64,000 bases of DNA from Sphingobacteriales bacterium (GTDB lineage: Bacteria > Bacteroidota > Bacteroidia > Chitinophagales > UBA2359), in NCBI GenBank assembly GCA_016700115.1, contig CP064999.1, forward strand, positions 1,426,001 through 1,490,000. The letters run 5' to 3'. Position numbers and translations under genes: made by a program. Position 1 is the stretch's first letter. Every line of letters begins with the position of its first letter. Below the pieces are notes generated by a model. It did no database searches, was not told where the DNA came from, and worked only from the letters and a program-made list of their open reading frames with translations. Of this stretch, positions 8,321 to 17,179 are shown in pieces.

Positions 8321-11317
8321 TTACCGTATAACGGCTAATTTTTGAGTATATAGTGCGCCGCTTGTAGTTTTAAGGTGTAGTAAGTAAAAACCATTGGGAT
8401 AATCTGCGATTTGCAAGGTAATATTTGGCTGGACAACCGGCAGTTGGTCTATTATTCTGCCCTGTAAATCCAGTACATATAATTTTGCACTACTAAATAT
8501 TTCGGGCAGCGTGATGTATATCTGAACTTGGGTATTGGCAGGGTTGGGGTACACGTACATGCTTGTTTCTTCGGCTTTTGGGCTGTTTTTAGCTTTGGGA
8601 GGCGCGAGTGGCGTTTTATCAAAAGTTTCGGCATAGTGGGCCGCAATAAGGCTCTGTGCCAGTGTATTTTGTGTGCTGCGCTCGTTATTTGCCAGGCTGC
8701 GCAACAGGGTTTCCTGTTCGCTCATGGTCTTACCCGGTCCTGCCGGCGGTTGAATGCCGTTTAGTATTTGCAAATAAAGGTTTACAAATTCTATGTTTTC
8801 GATATTGTCTAAGGGTATATCGGCAAGTTTTAGCATGGCGTTAATGCTGTCGGCTTCATCGGTGTAGGTGGCAACCAATATTTTATCGGTTTCTGCGCGT
8901 TGCAGTTCTTCCAGGTCGGTTTTGGCTTGTGCGGTTTGTTGGAGGTAAAGGCGTTCTTGTATTAAGCCGGTATAGAGGTGCTTTTGCTCCTCAGGGTCGT
9001 TGGTCTGACTGAGCAACTCCTGCCAACAATCAGGGTTACAGGGGTCGTCAAAAGCACAATGACTCTGTTGTTCATTTTCAAAACACTCAAACACATCTAC
9101 GCCACCCGGTATTTCAACATTTACAGTAGGGGCAAATACTGCACTTTGTGCTCTGTATGTAAAGTCGGCATTGGTAGCATTGTATATGTTAAGGTAATCA
9201 ATACCATTTGGGTTGGGCTTAAAACTGTTCCGGCGGGCTAATTTAGGTTCAAATTCCTCGCAAATTCCTTGGTCGTTCAGGTAATCTGTTGGGTTAAACT
9301 TAATAATTAACCAATCCATATTTATCGGGTAGTTGTATTGGTTGCAATCAATGATGAGATTAGGGTTTTTTCCCGAAAAAATATTGGCTACGGCAAATGT
9401 ACCGCTAAAGGAGTTTTCTGTTACAGTGCCGGCAGCATAGTCAATATCTCTGCGCAGTTCAAGGGCAACGTTTAGATTTGGAGAAGCATCGGAGCAGGTA
9501 AACGAATTATTGCCGATATAATAACCGCTGGCACGTTCTGTAAAAATGCCATAACCTCCATCTATGTTATTGCCAAAGTGGGTTACATCAAAATGGTTGT
9601 TCTCTATTTGGGCAAAAATACCGCCATTTAAAGTAAGTGCTTTATTGGTGGCTAAAAAATCATTGTTCTGTACACTGATTACAGAGGTTAACGAGGGTCC
9701 GGCATAATAGTCTATTCCTTTATACAGATTTTCAAATCGATTGCCGGAACCGGTTTCGCCTACCCGCATACCTGTTCCGGTATTAAAAATTCCGATGCCC
9801 CGCTGTTTTGTTTCAACTATACTTTGCAAATTGATAAAGACATTATTTTTTATGGGCGAGTACAGCTTACCGCTTCTGCTTGCTATACCTACCGGTTGTC
9901 CGTATATGCCGGTACCTGCTATATAGTCGTCTGTGATTTCAAAGCGGCAATTTTGTATGTGGCTAATGCGCAAAAGGGCATTGTTTGGGTTTGCAATCAG
10001 CACTCCGACCTGATTGTTTTTAAATAAGGTATTGCCTTCTGCCCAAATAATACCACCAGTGTTGGCAATAATCCCGTCCTGATTGTTCAGCATAGCGGTT
10101 GCCACACCTATTCTGGCGTTTTCTATTTTGGCATTGTTATATAGGTATGCTATTCCATGTGCGGGTGCAAAATCGGTCAGTGGGTTGAACGGTTCGGCGG
10201 GGTGTGGTTCGTCGGGATTGCCAAGTATTTGAATGCCTTGCCATCGCTCATTATCACAACCGTTGCTTACCGTGCCACCGTCAACTATCAGTTTTGCGCC
10301 GGGCATTACCGATATCCGGGCATCTTTAGGCATTAATAAAAGGTTCTTGAGGGTAAGACTTGCACCCGGCATAACCATAATATCACTATACACTCTCATA
10401 TAGCAGTTCCATGTTTCATTACTTGTAACCTCTATCGGGTAATCAATTGAATATGGACAATTTCGCACATAGCTGCTAACAGTTCTTTCGGTTAATGACT
10501 TGTGGCAGTGACCTAACTCATTTATAGTTATGGTATTGTGGGCTGTAGCTGGGTTGCCCCATTGCGTAACCATAAATCTGTCGCAGGTGCCATTTGTAGG
10601 AGAACCCAAATTTTCTTCTAAATCTGGCAAGTTTAAACAATGTCCTAATTCGTGCGACAAAGTCCATTCATTAATCATCCATTCAATTGGATAATTATTA
10701 GGTTTAAATTCTAACTCAATTTTAGTAAAAGTCCTAAACATAAATACAAAAGGCAGTTGTCCACCACCGCTACTACTGCCAAAACCTGGTGTGTTTGCTA
10801 TTGCGCCTGCATTGCTGCTGTATAGTGCTTCTACAAAAAATATATTGATTTCTTTAGTCTTATTGACACCATAGTTTTGAAATAATGAGTAGAATAGCAC
10901 AGAGGAGTTTGTCGCAGGTGGCGGAGCAAATAAATTATATGCTGCGTCTTCGTCCAAATAAGTAATTCCCGAAAGTTTGAACCGAATATAACTTTCACCA
11001 TCATTGTACACATTACAACCGGTAGAAGCATCTTTAGGTTTAAAATCTGAATAATAACTGTTTATCCCTGCTTCCAGCCCGTTCAGGTATTCCTGATGTA
11101 ATTCATCATCTTCCTGAAAATTCCCTGACCCGTCAGAACGTCTGACAATTATAAACCTCATAGCTATTTCTTTAGTTACATGGTTTTCAAGCCAATACTC
11201 TAAATTTGATGAAACACAGGTACTCAAAGGTTCAGGCAAATCATTTATTACTCCCCCACACTCCTTATGCATTTGCGATTGTACCGGCATTTGAAACAGC
11301 ATGGTTAAAATAAACAT
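8321..11317 (-). CDS. T9SS-exported zinc metalloprotease with beta-helix domain (intact copy)
   Basis: 998 residues from ATG 11317. Residues about 1-15 (MFILTMLFQMPVQSQ) resemble a signal peptide without a basic N-region; see the C7 tract entry for a longer start at 11379. Residues 222-232 read HELGHCLNLPD: an HExxH zinc site with Glu catalyst, followed by Asn and Asp where metzincins have Gly and His/Asp, so it is a divergent metzincin-like site with a possible Asp third ligand. Residues about 330-690 are right-handed beta-helix turns (GIIANTGGIIWAEGNTLFK and similar), a fold of surface carbohydrate-binding or lyase proteins. About 750-890 is helical and charged. The last 80 residues are a T9SS sorting domain (YVYPNPANTQVQIYI, YPNGFYLLHL). 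Substrate is unknown. Expected location: cell surface or outside. Confidence 0.85.
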   Translation of the reverse strand: MFILTMLFQMPVQSQMHKECGGVINDLPEPLSTCVSSNLEYWLENHVTKEIAMRFIIVRRSDGSGNFQEDDELHQEYLNGLEAGINSYYSDFKPKDASTGCNVYNDGESYIRFKLSGITYLDEDAAYNLFAPPPATNSSVLFYSLFQNYGVNKTKEINIFFVEALYSSNAGAIANTPGFGSSSGGGQLPFVFMFRTFTKIELEFKPNNYPIEWMINEWTLSHELGHCLNLPDLEENLGSPTNGTCDRFMVTQWGNPATAHNTITINELGHCHKSLTERTVSSYVRNCPYSIDYPIEVTSNETWNCYMRVYSDIMVMPGASLTLKNLLLMPKDARISVMPGAKLIVDGGTVSNGCDNERWQGIQILGNPDEPHPAEPFNPLTDFAPAHGIAYLYNNAKIENARIGVATAMLNNQDGIIANTGGIIWAEGNTLFKNNQVGVLIANPNNALLRISHIQNCRFEITDDYIAGTGIYGQPVGIASRSGKLYSPIKNNVFINLQSIVETKQRGIGIFNTGTGMRVGETGSGNRFENLYKGIDYYAGPSLTSVISVQNNDFLATNKALTLNGGIFAQIENNHFDVTHFGNNIDGGYGIFTERASGYYIGNNSFTCSDASPNLNVALELRRDIDYAAGTVTENSFSGTFAVANIFSGKNPNLIIDCNQYNYPINMDWLIIKFNPTDYLNDQGICEEFEPKLARRNSFKPNPNGIDYLNIYNATNADFTYRAQSAVFAPTVNVEIPGGVDVFECFENEQQSHCAFDDPCNPDCWQELLSQTNDPEEQKHLYTGLIQERLYLQQTAQAKTDLEELQRAETDKILVATYTDEADSINAMLKLADIPLDNIENIEFVNLYLQILNGIQPPAGPGKTMSEQETLLRSLANNERSTQNTLAQSLIAAHYAETFDKTPLAPPKAKNSPKAEETSMYVYPNPANTQVQIYITLPEIFSSAKLYVLDLQGRIIDQLPVVQPNITLQIADYPNGFYLLHLKTTSGALYTQKLAVIR

Positions 11318-11922
11318 AAATAATCTGATTGCCCGTTTGCGGGGGGGCAGGAATCTAAGTAAAACTCTTTCTTTTTCATAGTTTCGTTGATTTATAGTTT
11401 GTAAAAAATAGGTAATTGTTATATGGTGGCTTAGAATTTAATAAATACTTTTCTGTTCATTGTCCCCTATTTATAGTCGCTTTTCATATATACATGTACA
11501 AAGCTAACTTTTTATGAATACCCTTGTATCTTTTATGGTAATTTTTTTAAAAATAAGTTTGCATAGTTCTTCTTTTTGAAACGGGAAAAAAAAAGCTTTC
11601 TGAAAATGCGCAGAGAACTTACTCCTCAAATTTCATTCAGTAAACAACCGTCTAACAGATGGGCTTTGGTTTGTTCGACCGGATAAAACTCTTTCAAATC
11701 CGGTTGCATTGAAAACTATGACACTTTTCTTTTTTTGCAAAGACAAAAAAGGGGTGAGGGTTTATTTTTGCAGTTCAGTCAACTTCACTTCCCGGGCTAT
11801 TCATGCACGCGGCAGCAGCGATACTTGTACCGCTGAAATTCTCTAATCCGGTAAAAGTATCTCAAACAAGACAAAAAATGTCTGTTTGTCAAAAGCCCCG
11901 AAAGATTTGGTGTATCAAATTA
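11318..11922. other. Intergenic region upstream of protease copy 2
   Basis: It holds the protease leader (ATG 11379, C7 tract), a minus-strand -7 box TAGCTTTG at 11499-11506, AT-rich sequence, the short gene remnant ending at 11775, and from 11863 to 11889 an imperfect hairpin (CAAACAAGACA / TGTCTGTTTG) that may end the vWA transcript. No other gene is seen. Confidence 0.6.
11341..11379 (-). promoter_or_regulatory. C7 homopolymer tract between an upstream ATG and the protease frame (candidate phase-variable start)
   Basis: On the minus strand an ATG at 11379 opens MKKKEFYLDSCPP and then meets seven C (plus strand G7, 11341-11347). As written, this frame is one base out and stops after 24 codons. 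With eight C it would join the protease frame and give an N-terminus MKKKEFYLDSCPPRKRAIRL followed by FMFILTMLFQ, a textbook signal peptide with a basic N-region and hydrophobic core. Copy 1 has the same tract (4690-4696) and ATG (4728). Either length switching by slippage or a shared sequencing error would explain it. Confidence 0.5.
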
Positions 11923-14010
11923 CTATTGACCCAAAACAGTAAATTTTCCGGAAGCGCTGCCACTGCTTGTATTGATTACGGCAAAGTAATATCCGTTCAG
12001 CACTCTTTGACCTTCATTATTTTGTAAGTTCCAATCAACTAAATATTCGCCTTTACCATTAAGGAAAATAGTATAGGTCGCAACGACTTGTCCCAGCACA
12101 TTGTAGATAGTAAGGGTGGCTTTTTCTATGAGTAGTTGTTTGCAGATGATTTTTATCTGTACTTTGTCGGTAGCCGGGTTGGGGTAAATGCCGTTTATGT
12201 TTACAGTATTGCTTGTCTGGTTCTCAGTCAGCCATTCCTGAGCGATATCTGTGGTACCCCCTGTATTATCTGAAAAACTGGTGAAAGGTGAAATTACACC
12301 ATAGCAGGTACTCAATTCCACAATTTGGTCGTGGATTAGTTCAGCGATGGCTCCTGTTGAGCTGTAATACTGTTGCATCAGGTAGGCAATTTTTTGTTTT
12401 GCCCATAATTTGGGCAAAAACTGCATTTGCAGAGTATTGTTTTCGGATAGGGTTAGCGGGTAATCGTAGCTTACAGGTGTTCCAAAAGCATTTCCGCTCA
12501 GATTTACATTGACCGTTCCCGGAGTATTGTAACGCCCGACTACCAGCATTTGTATGCCTTTAAACAGGTTGGGCAGTGGTATTGGATATGTTTCACTTAC
12601 CAAATCGGGGCTAATGGTCATGTTGGTATTAAGCAGCACCGGATTTTGTATGGTGAGGTAAAAATTGGTAATCACCTCTTCCAGTTCATCATTCTTGAGA
12701 AATGTAGCTATCCCGTTGTTTTGATTGGCAAGCAGGGTAAGCAATTGTTCATTCACGTAACCTCCGATACCGAATGAAAAAATACTTATATCGGTTTCGG
12801 TGATGCTTATCAGGTCGTTTACGGCATTTAAAATCCCCGGTGTATTGGTAATGCCTGCGGTTGCTTCGCCATCGGTAAGAAATATAATCACATTGTAGGT
12901 ATCGGCAGTTGCAGCGCCAAATTGCGGTATGGCAGTTTCAAAAGCACCGGAAATATTGGTTGAACCATCTGCATATAAGTTGGCAATATAGTTTAGGGCA
13001 CTTGCCATGGTGCCGGGATTAAAATATTGGTGTGTGGTAAAAAGGCTGGTAATTTGATTGTCAAAATCTATCACATTAAACCGGTCGCCTTCATTCAGGT
13101 TTTGGACAATAAACGAAGCCGCATTTTTTGCCTGTTCCATTTTTGTACCGTTCATACTCCCCGACCGGTCAATAATGAGTGTAAATACTTTGTTGATAAT
13201 GGGTGAAACGGCAGACCCATCGGGTTCTGCAATAAAGGCACAGTACCCTAGCCCATAAGCGTCGCAACCTAACGTTTCTGGAAAATAATTGCTAAAACCC
13301 ACCACTCCCAAATCGGTGGCACTAAGCGTGTATTGCTGTTCATAATCCCGGTCGGCGGGTTGTTCGTAGAGCATCACCGTTACCGTTCCGGTGTAGTCGG
13401 TAAATGCCACATTGGCTTCTGCTTCATGAGAAGTGGTGATGAGGTTTTCGATAACCCTTCCGGAACTGAGCGTTAAATTGAAACTTTGCTCCACTAACGG
13501 AGTATTTTGAATAAGCAGGTAATCGTTCGGATAAAAATACTTAACAATCCCGAATTTATATGGCAGCAACTCTACATAGGTTAATTCAATAATGATGGTA
13601 GAATCGGGTTCAATTGCATTGTTTATATGGAAGTAAAGCGGTTGAATACCGAGATAATTGTTTAGATTGGTATTAGTGCTTCCGCCTCCCGATCCCGGCA
13701 AAATAGTGTCCTGGGGTTCGGCACTAAAATTGGCTTCGTTCCATTCTCCATTGCTAAACCAACGCAATCCTGTAGCACTTGCGTTTTCGGGAACCGGAAA
13801 TGCAAATACGAAATTTTCGTCGTTTAAAAATTCATTTCTGAACTCCTGTGTTGCCACTGTAATGGCAATTTGGTTATACACTTCAACCTGTACATTTGAA
13901 CTTATCAAATGCAAATATTTTGCAGAATCGGCATCAACTACACAAACACCATTTGCCCAAAGGGCCATGTTGTTGATTAACATGGCAATAATTAAAGATA
14001 GCTTTTTCAT
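11923..14010 (-). CDS. T9SS-exported VIT/von Willebrand A domain protein
   Basis: 695 residues. Signal peptide 1-20 (MKKLSLIIAMLINNMALWA); a VIT-like domain about 35-215, as in inter-alpha-trypsin inhibitor heavy chains; a vWA domain about 275-445 with a canonical metal-ion adhesion site DRSGS (281-285) and FLTDGEA further on; then a linker and a T9SS sorting domain from about 617 (IYPNPATDKVQI ... VLNGYYFAVI). The family binds protein ligands through a divalent metal. Here a surface adhesion or matrix role is inferred. A paralogue with a degenerate metal site and no T9SS tail is at 40871-43138; the two share the NLFK...VVGRY/ILGKY segment after the vWA domain. The start is the only Met in front of the signal peptide. 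Confidence 0.87.
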   Translation of the reverse strand: MKKLSLIIAMLINNMALWANGVCVVDADSAKYLHLISSNVQVEVYNQIAITVATQEFRNEFLNDENFVFAFPVPENASATGLRWFSNGEWNEANFSAEPQDTILPGSGGGSTNTNLNNYLGIQPLYFHINNAIEPDSTIIIELTYVELLPYKFGIVKYFYPNDYLLIQNTPLVEQSFNLTLSSGRVIENLITTSHEAEANVAFTDYTGTVTVMLYEQPADRDYEQQYTLSATDLGVVGFSNYFPETLGCDAYGLGYCAFIAEPDGSAVSPIINKVFTLIIDRSGSMNGTKMEQAKNAASFIVQNLNEGDRFNVIDFDNQITSLFTTHQYFNPGTMASALNYIANLYADGSTNISGAFETAIPQFGAATADTYNVIIFLTDGEATAGITNTPGILNAVNDLISITETDISIFSFGIGGYVNEQLLTLLANQNNGIATFLKNDELEEVITNFYLTIQNPVLLNTNMTISPDLVSETYPIPLPNLFKGIQMLVVGRYNTPGTVNVNLSGNAFGTPVSYDYPLTLSENNTLQMQFLPKLWAKQKIAYLMQQYYSSTGAIAELIHDQIVELSTCYGVISPFTSFSDNTGGTTDIAQEWLTENQTSNTVNINGIYPNPATDKVQIKIICKQLLIEKATLTIYNVLGQVVATYTIFLNGKGEYLVDWNLQNNEGQRVLNGYYFAVINTSSGSASGKFTVLGQ

Positions 14011-14123
14011 GTTTTTGACATTTAAGAGTAATTAACAGATTTTTCAAATTATCTTTATAATTCTCTTAACGTATCTGTTTCCAAAGCGGTTGCCTGATAT
14101 TGGGTAAATAGCAAAAAATATAA

Positions 14124-14158
14124 ATAAAAAAGGCCGCCCAAAGATTTTGGACAGCCTC
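14124..14158 (-). terminator. Terminator of the SnoaL-like gene cluster
   Basis: On the minus strand AGGCTGTCC pairs with GGGCGGCCT (two G-T pairs) around a short A/T-rich loop, followed by TTTTTTATTT. It lies about 20 bases past the stop of the last SnoaL-like gene. Confidence 0.75.
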
Positions 14159-14179
14159 TTTTACTTTACTTGTTAAAAA

Positions 14180-14581
14180 CTAATTCAAAAAAGCATTGTT
14201 AATGCTCGAAAAATCGCCTGTACCCTTCCAGTCAATTGCTTCCCCTTTTTCATTAAATGACCATGTAAAAAGAGCCTTTACACTAAAGGGTTTGCCGGTT
14301 GAGGTAATAATTCCGTCGTGTTGAACAGCATTCAAAACTTTACCGTTTTCTTCTCTGTAATTGCTCGCCTCGAAAAATGTAGTCTGGCTGGTAGCTCCAA
14401 GTCCCTGAAAGAATTGAACAACGCCATCCTTACCATGAAAAGTGCCTCCAAATGGAGCTACTTTAGGGTCAGCACCATTATAAAATGTAACATCGTCTGC
14501 TAATTTTTCAAGAATACCGGGTACATCGCCTTGCATAAAACAAGCATAAATTTCTTGTACGGTTTTAAGGTTGTCGGACAT
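14180..14581 (-). CDS. SnoaL/NTF2-like protein
   Basis: 133 residues covering one NTF2-fold (SnoaL-like) domain: TVQEIYACFMQGDVPGILEK, then FYNGADPKVAPFGGTFHG and a C-terminal strand pair ending DFSSINNAFLN. The fold is a cone-shaped barrel that binds small hydrophobic molecules; members are isomerases, cyclases or have no known activity. No signal peptide, so cytoplasmic. It is the last of four related genes on this strand (14180-18013), 105 bases after the next one, with a terminator behind it. Substrate cannot be told from sequence. Confidence 0.8.
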   Translation of the reverse strand: MSDNLKTVQEIYACFMQGDVPGILEKLADDVTFYNGADPKVAPFGGTFHGKDGVVQFFQGLGATSQTTFFEASNYREENGKVLNAVQHDGIITSTGKPFSVKALFTWSFNEKGEAIDWKGTGDFSSINNAFLN

Positions 14582-14686
14582 CGCTAATTTGATTTAGAAG
14601 GTATTTAAAATTAAAAAGTAGAACTGCTGATTTTACAATCGGAACTCATTTGTCGCTGATTGATTTTGCCTATAAATTACCATAGA

Positions 14687-15109
14687 CTAACCCATTACTC
14701 CCAATTGAAGCATAAGCGATCCTGAGTCCTGATAATTGTGAATAGATTTGACTTTGCCATTTTCCCAAACTTGCACTTCGCAAACTGTCAGATTTATAGA
14801 TTTTCCCGTAGACGGAATAATGCCGTTCGGAGTATGCAAATTGCCGGTATGTGTAGCCGTAGCGTTAAATTCCACAACAACATTATTGCCATTTGAAAAT
14901 ACATTCTTGTGATGAATACGCATGTCGGGAAATGCCCCTTTAAAACCCTGCATAAACTGTATAAATTCATTTTTGCCTCTAAAAGTGGCACCCAAAGAAT
15001 ATACTTCTATTACCGCATCATCGGCAACCATAGAAACCGTTTTTTCAAAGTCGTTGTTAGAAAATGATTCGTGAATGTCGTAAACCAGTTGTTCAATTGA
15101 ATTATTCAT
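14687..15109 (-). CDS. SnoaL/NTF2-like protein
   Basis: 140 residues from ATG 15109 (MNNSIEQLVYDIHESFSNND). An in-frame ATG at 15145 exists, but it lies inside the inverted repeat of the neighbouring IS and was rejected. One SnoaL-like domain with ATFRGKNEFIQFMQGFKGAF, FPDMRIHHKN and a C-terminal VCEVQVWENGKVKSIHNYQD. The PDMRxxH pattern is typical of the ester-cyclase-like branch. No signal peptide. The IS insertion at about 15130 separates this gene from its likely former operon partners, so it may have lost its promoter or now depend on readthrough. Confidence 0.78.
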   Translation of the reverse strand: MNNSIEQLVYDIHESFSNNDFEKTVSMVADDAVIEVYSLGATFRGKNEFIQFMQGFKGAFPDMRIHHKNVFSNGNNVVVEFNATATHTGNLHTPNGIIPSTGKSINLTVCEVQVWENGKVKSIHNYQDSGSLMLQLGVMG

Positions 15110-15129
15110 AAAATTATGTTTTTGAAAAT

Positions 15130-16620
15130 TCAACAAGGCTGCCACAAATATAAGATAAGACGGTCGTGTTTTTTCTTCTATATTATAGATATTTAAGCGA
15201 CATTGACCAAATCTGTTGGCATAAACCCGTCTGCGAATTGAGTATTAAAAATTGAATCGGGCGATTTTCGTACCAATTTAATAACTGTTTTGACCGTAAA
15301 ACGCGTATTACAGAGTATTTTGAGGTCTAAAATGCTAAAGTTAGGGTTATTGTATTTAACCTGATATTGTGCCTGCAAAATTTTAGCCGTCAAGGTAGCG
15401 GTAAAGCATAGATTAACAAAATTGGTCAGATTTTTCGAGGTGTAGTTTTTGAAATCGGATAGTCCGAAAAATTGTTTGGCATCCCGAAAGTCAAACTCAA
15501 TCTGAAAACGCAAACTATAATAATCTATCATAGTTTGCCAGTCGAGGTTAGGGTCGGTGGTGCAAAATTTAGAGAAGGCTACTTTTTGGGTTTTCAAATT
15601 GGTTATTTTTACTATCCCCACATTTAACAGGTTTTTGCTTAAGGATTTGTTGTAACAGGGCAGTTGCCATATCTGAGTAAGGAGACCATTTTCGGTTTTG
15701 GTGTCTTTCAGTTCTTGGTTATCAAGGTTGTTCAAATCTACTTTTTCTCCGTATTTTTGGGTCTTCCCCGATGTTTTGGGGCTACTGGGTCTGAGTAGGC
15801 ATAGACGAGGGCGGCATTTACAGGCAAACGGGTAATCAGGTGAAGTCCGGTCTTTGTTACCGCAGAGAAATAATCTGCCGAGGCATAAGCACAGTCTGCT
15901 ACCATATAGGTCAGGTTGATGCCCGGTAAGCACGAAAGCAACTTGTTTAACAAGGCGGTGAATGCCCGAAAGGATGCCGTAGGATTGGGCTGCTTGGGTC
16001 GGTTTTGCTGCCTTGCTTCCTGCCACGAACCAAACATCTGCCTTCGGCACTGCGCCGCTTGCCAGCTAATGCCTTCTTTTTCTGTTCCGCTATCCGCTTC
16101 CTGTCCCCCTCTGTCTGTACGACTTGCTCTACCACCATCGGATATGATTTCCGTTTCCCCACAGCTATCAGAGAAGCACAAAAAAACAAATCCCGAATAT
16201 GGGGCATTTCTGAATGCTGCTCCAAAACTTCGACAAACCATAGGTCTTGTCCCGACTTTTCCCTTCTACCACTTCGTCTATGGCTATAATATAATTCTCC
16301 TCCGGTTGATACACCCACTTCAAAAACAACTTCATACGAATGCGCTCCCACAGGTAGTCCTCTGACATAAAACGAAACCAAGTGCGAACAGAGTAGTTAC
16401 TATAGCGGCATAAACTCCGTACACTTACTCCATATCGAATACACATAAAACAGTACAGAAAATCCCTTAATTGTAATATCTTTGCTACTGACAGGATGTC
16501 TTTATATAACTCTAAAGGCAGAATGTTGGGAGGCATATACTTTGATTTTGGGTTTGCAATTCGCAAAATTACAAAGATATCGCCTCCCTTCTTTTTTTTA
16601 ATGTGTGGCAGCCATGTTGA
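15130..16620 (-). mobile_element. Decayed IS4-type insertion sequence
   Basis: About 1.5 kb between imperfect inverted repeats: the core GGCTGCCACA at 15137-15146 and TGTGGCAGCC at 16604-16613 is perfect, and similarity extends outward through TTCAACA. Its transposase frame is broken several times, so it is inactive. It is inserted within the row of SnoaL-like genes. Exact ends and target duplication are uncertain. Confidence 0.75.
15193..16566 (-). pseudogene. IS4-family transposase, multiply frameshifted
   Basis: Reading on the minus strand from 16566, the protein continues through at least three frames: start to about 16190 (WVYQPEENYIIAIDEVVEG, first catalytic Asp region), then the frame of 15947-16381 (VGKRKSYPMVVEQVVQ), then that of 15738-16241 (INLTYMVADCAYASADYF, second Asp) and finally 15193-15760. 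The last part holds YYSLRFQIEFDFRDAK, which fits the YREK signature of IS4 transposases (Y-2-R-3-E-6-K) exactly. Missing frame continuity means no full enzyme can be made. Confidence 0.85.
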
Positions 16621-16665
16621 AAATTGTTAAAGAAAATTTCTCAGATGACTAAGATGATTGTCTGT

Positions 16666-17130
16666 TCAATTCGGGGTGAAAGCAGCTTCAAGACTACTTA
16701 CATCAACAATGGCTTTGTGTTCCGTTACTAAACCGGCATCGTTCAATGTCCACCGCATTTCTCCTGTACTTTCATACGCTTTACCGGTGGTTAAAACTTT
16801 ACCCTTAATATGAATGGAGGCAATCACGGTATTGCTTTCTTCTCCCACTATGCTTGGCACAAATTCTATCAATTGAACAACTGTGGGTATCACACCGAAA
16901 AATTTCTCCTTAATTTCTTCTGCACCCCTGAAAGTGCCTGCAAAAGGAATAATATCAGGATTGCCCGGGTGTATCCATACACAATCCGGGGCAAAAGTTG
17001 CAAGAATAGCAGGTATATCGCCCCGGCCAAAAGCAGCATAGTTATCCATAACCGTTTTGGCGTTTTTGCTTTGACTAAATATGGAGGTAGTAAGAATCAA
17101 AAAGAAAACAAAAGAAAGGAAAGGTTTCAT
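16666..17130 (-). CDS. Exported SnoaL/NTF2-like protein
   Basis: 154 residues. Unlike its neighbours it has a signal peptide (about 1-20, MKPFLSFVFFLILTTSIFSQ), so it should act in the periplasm. The rest is a SnoaL-like domain: NYAAFGRGDIPAILATFAPD, WIHPGNPDIIPFAGTFRG and EHKAIVDVSSLEAAF. The PFAGTFRG and PFGGTFHG motifs match those of the 14180 gene, which suggests family expansion. 49 bases separate it from the upstream gene, so co-transcription is likely. Confidence 0.8.
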   Translation of the reverse strand: MKPFLSFVFFLILTTSIFSQSKNAKTVMDNYAAFGRGDIPAILATFAPDCVWIHPGNPDIIPFAGTFRGAEEIKEKFFGVIPTVVQLIEFVPSIVGEESNTVIASIHIKGKVLTTGKAYESTGEMRWTLNDAGLVTEHKAIVDVSSLEAAFTPN

Positions 17131-17179
17131 GATTTGTAATGTTAAAGTGGTTGGAAATTCAACAAGCTTTGCTTTACAA

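Larger units (their letters stand above)
6663..11861. repeat. Large direct repeat, copy 2
   Basis: Counterpart of 1-5210. The boundary at 11861 is sharp: after a shared GGTAAAAGTATC, copy 1 runs into the gene remnant and IS, and copy 2 into the vWA gene's downstream region. The left boundary at 6663 reflects only the window edge of copy 1. Confidence 0.93.

Noticed and set aside
15110..15145. Upstream start (15145) for the SnoaL-like gene
   Set aside because: The extra codons come from the inverted repeat of the inserted IS element.
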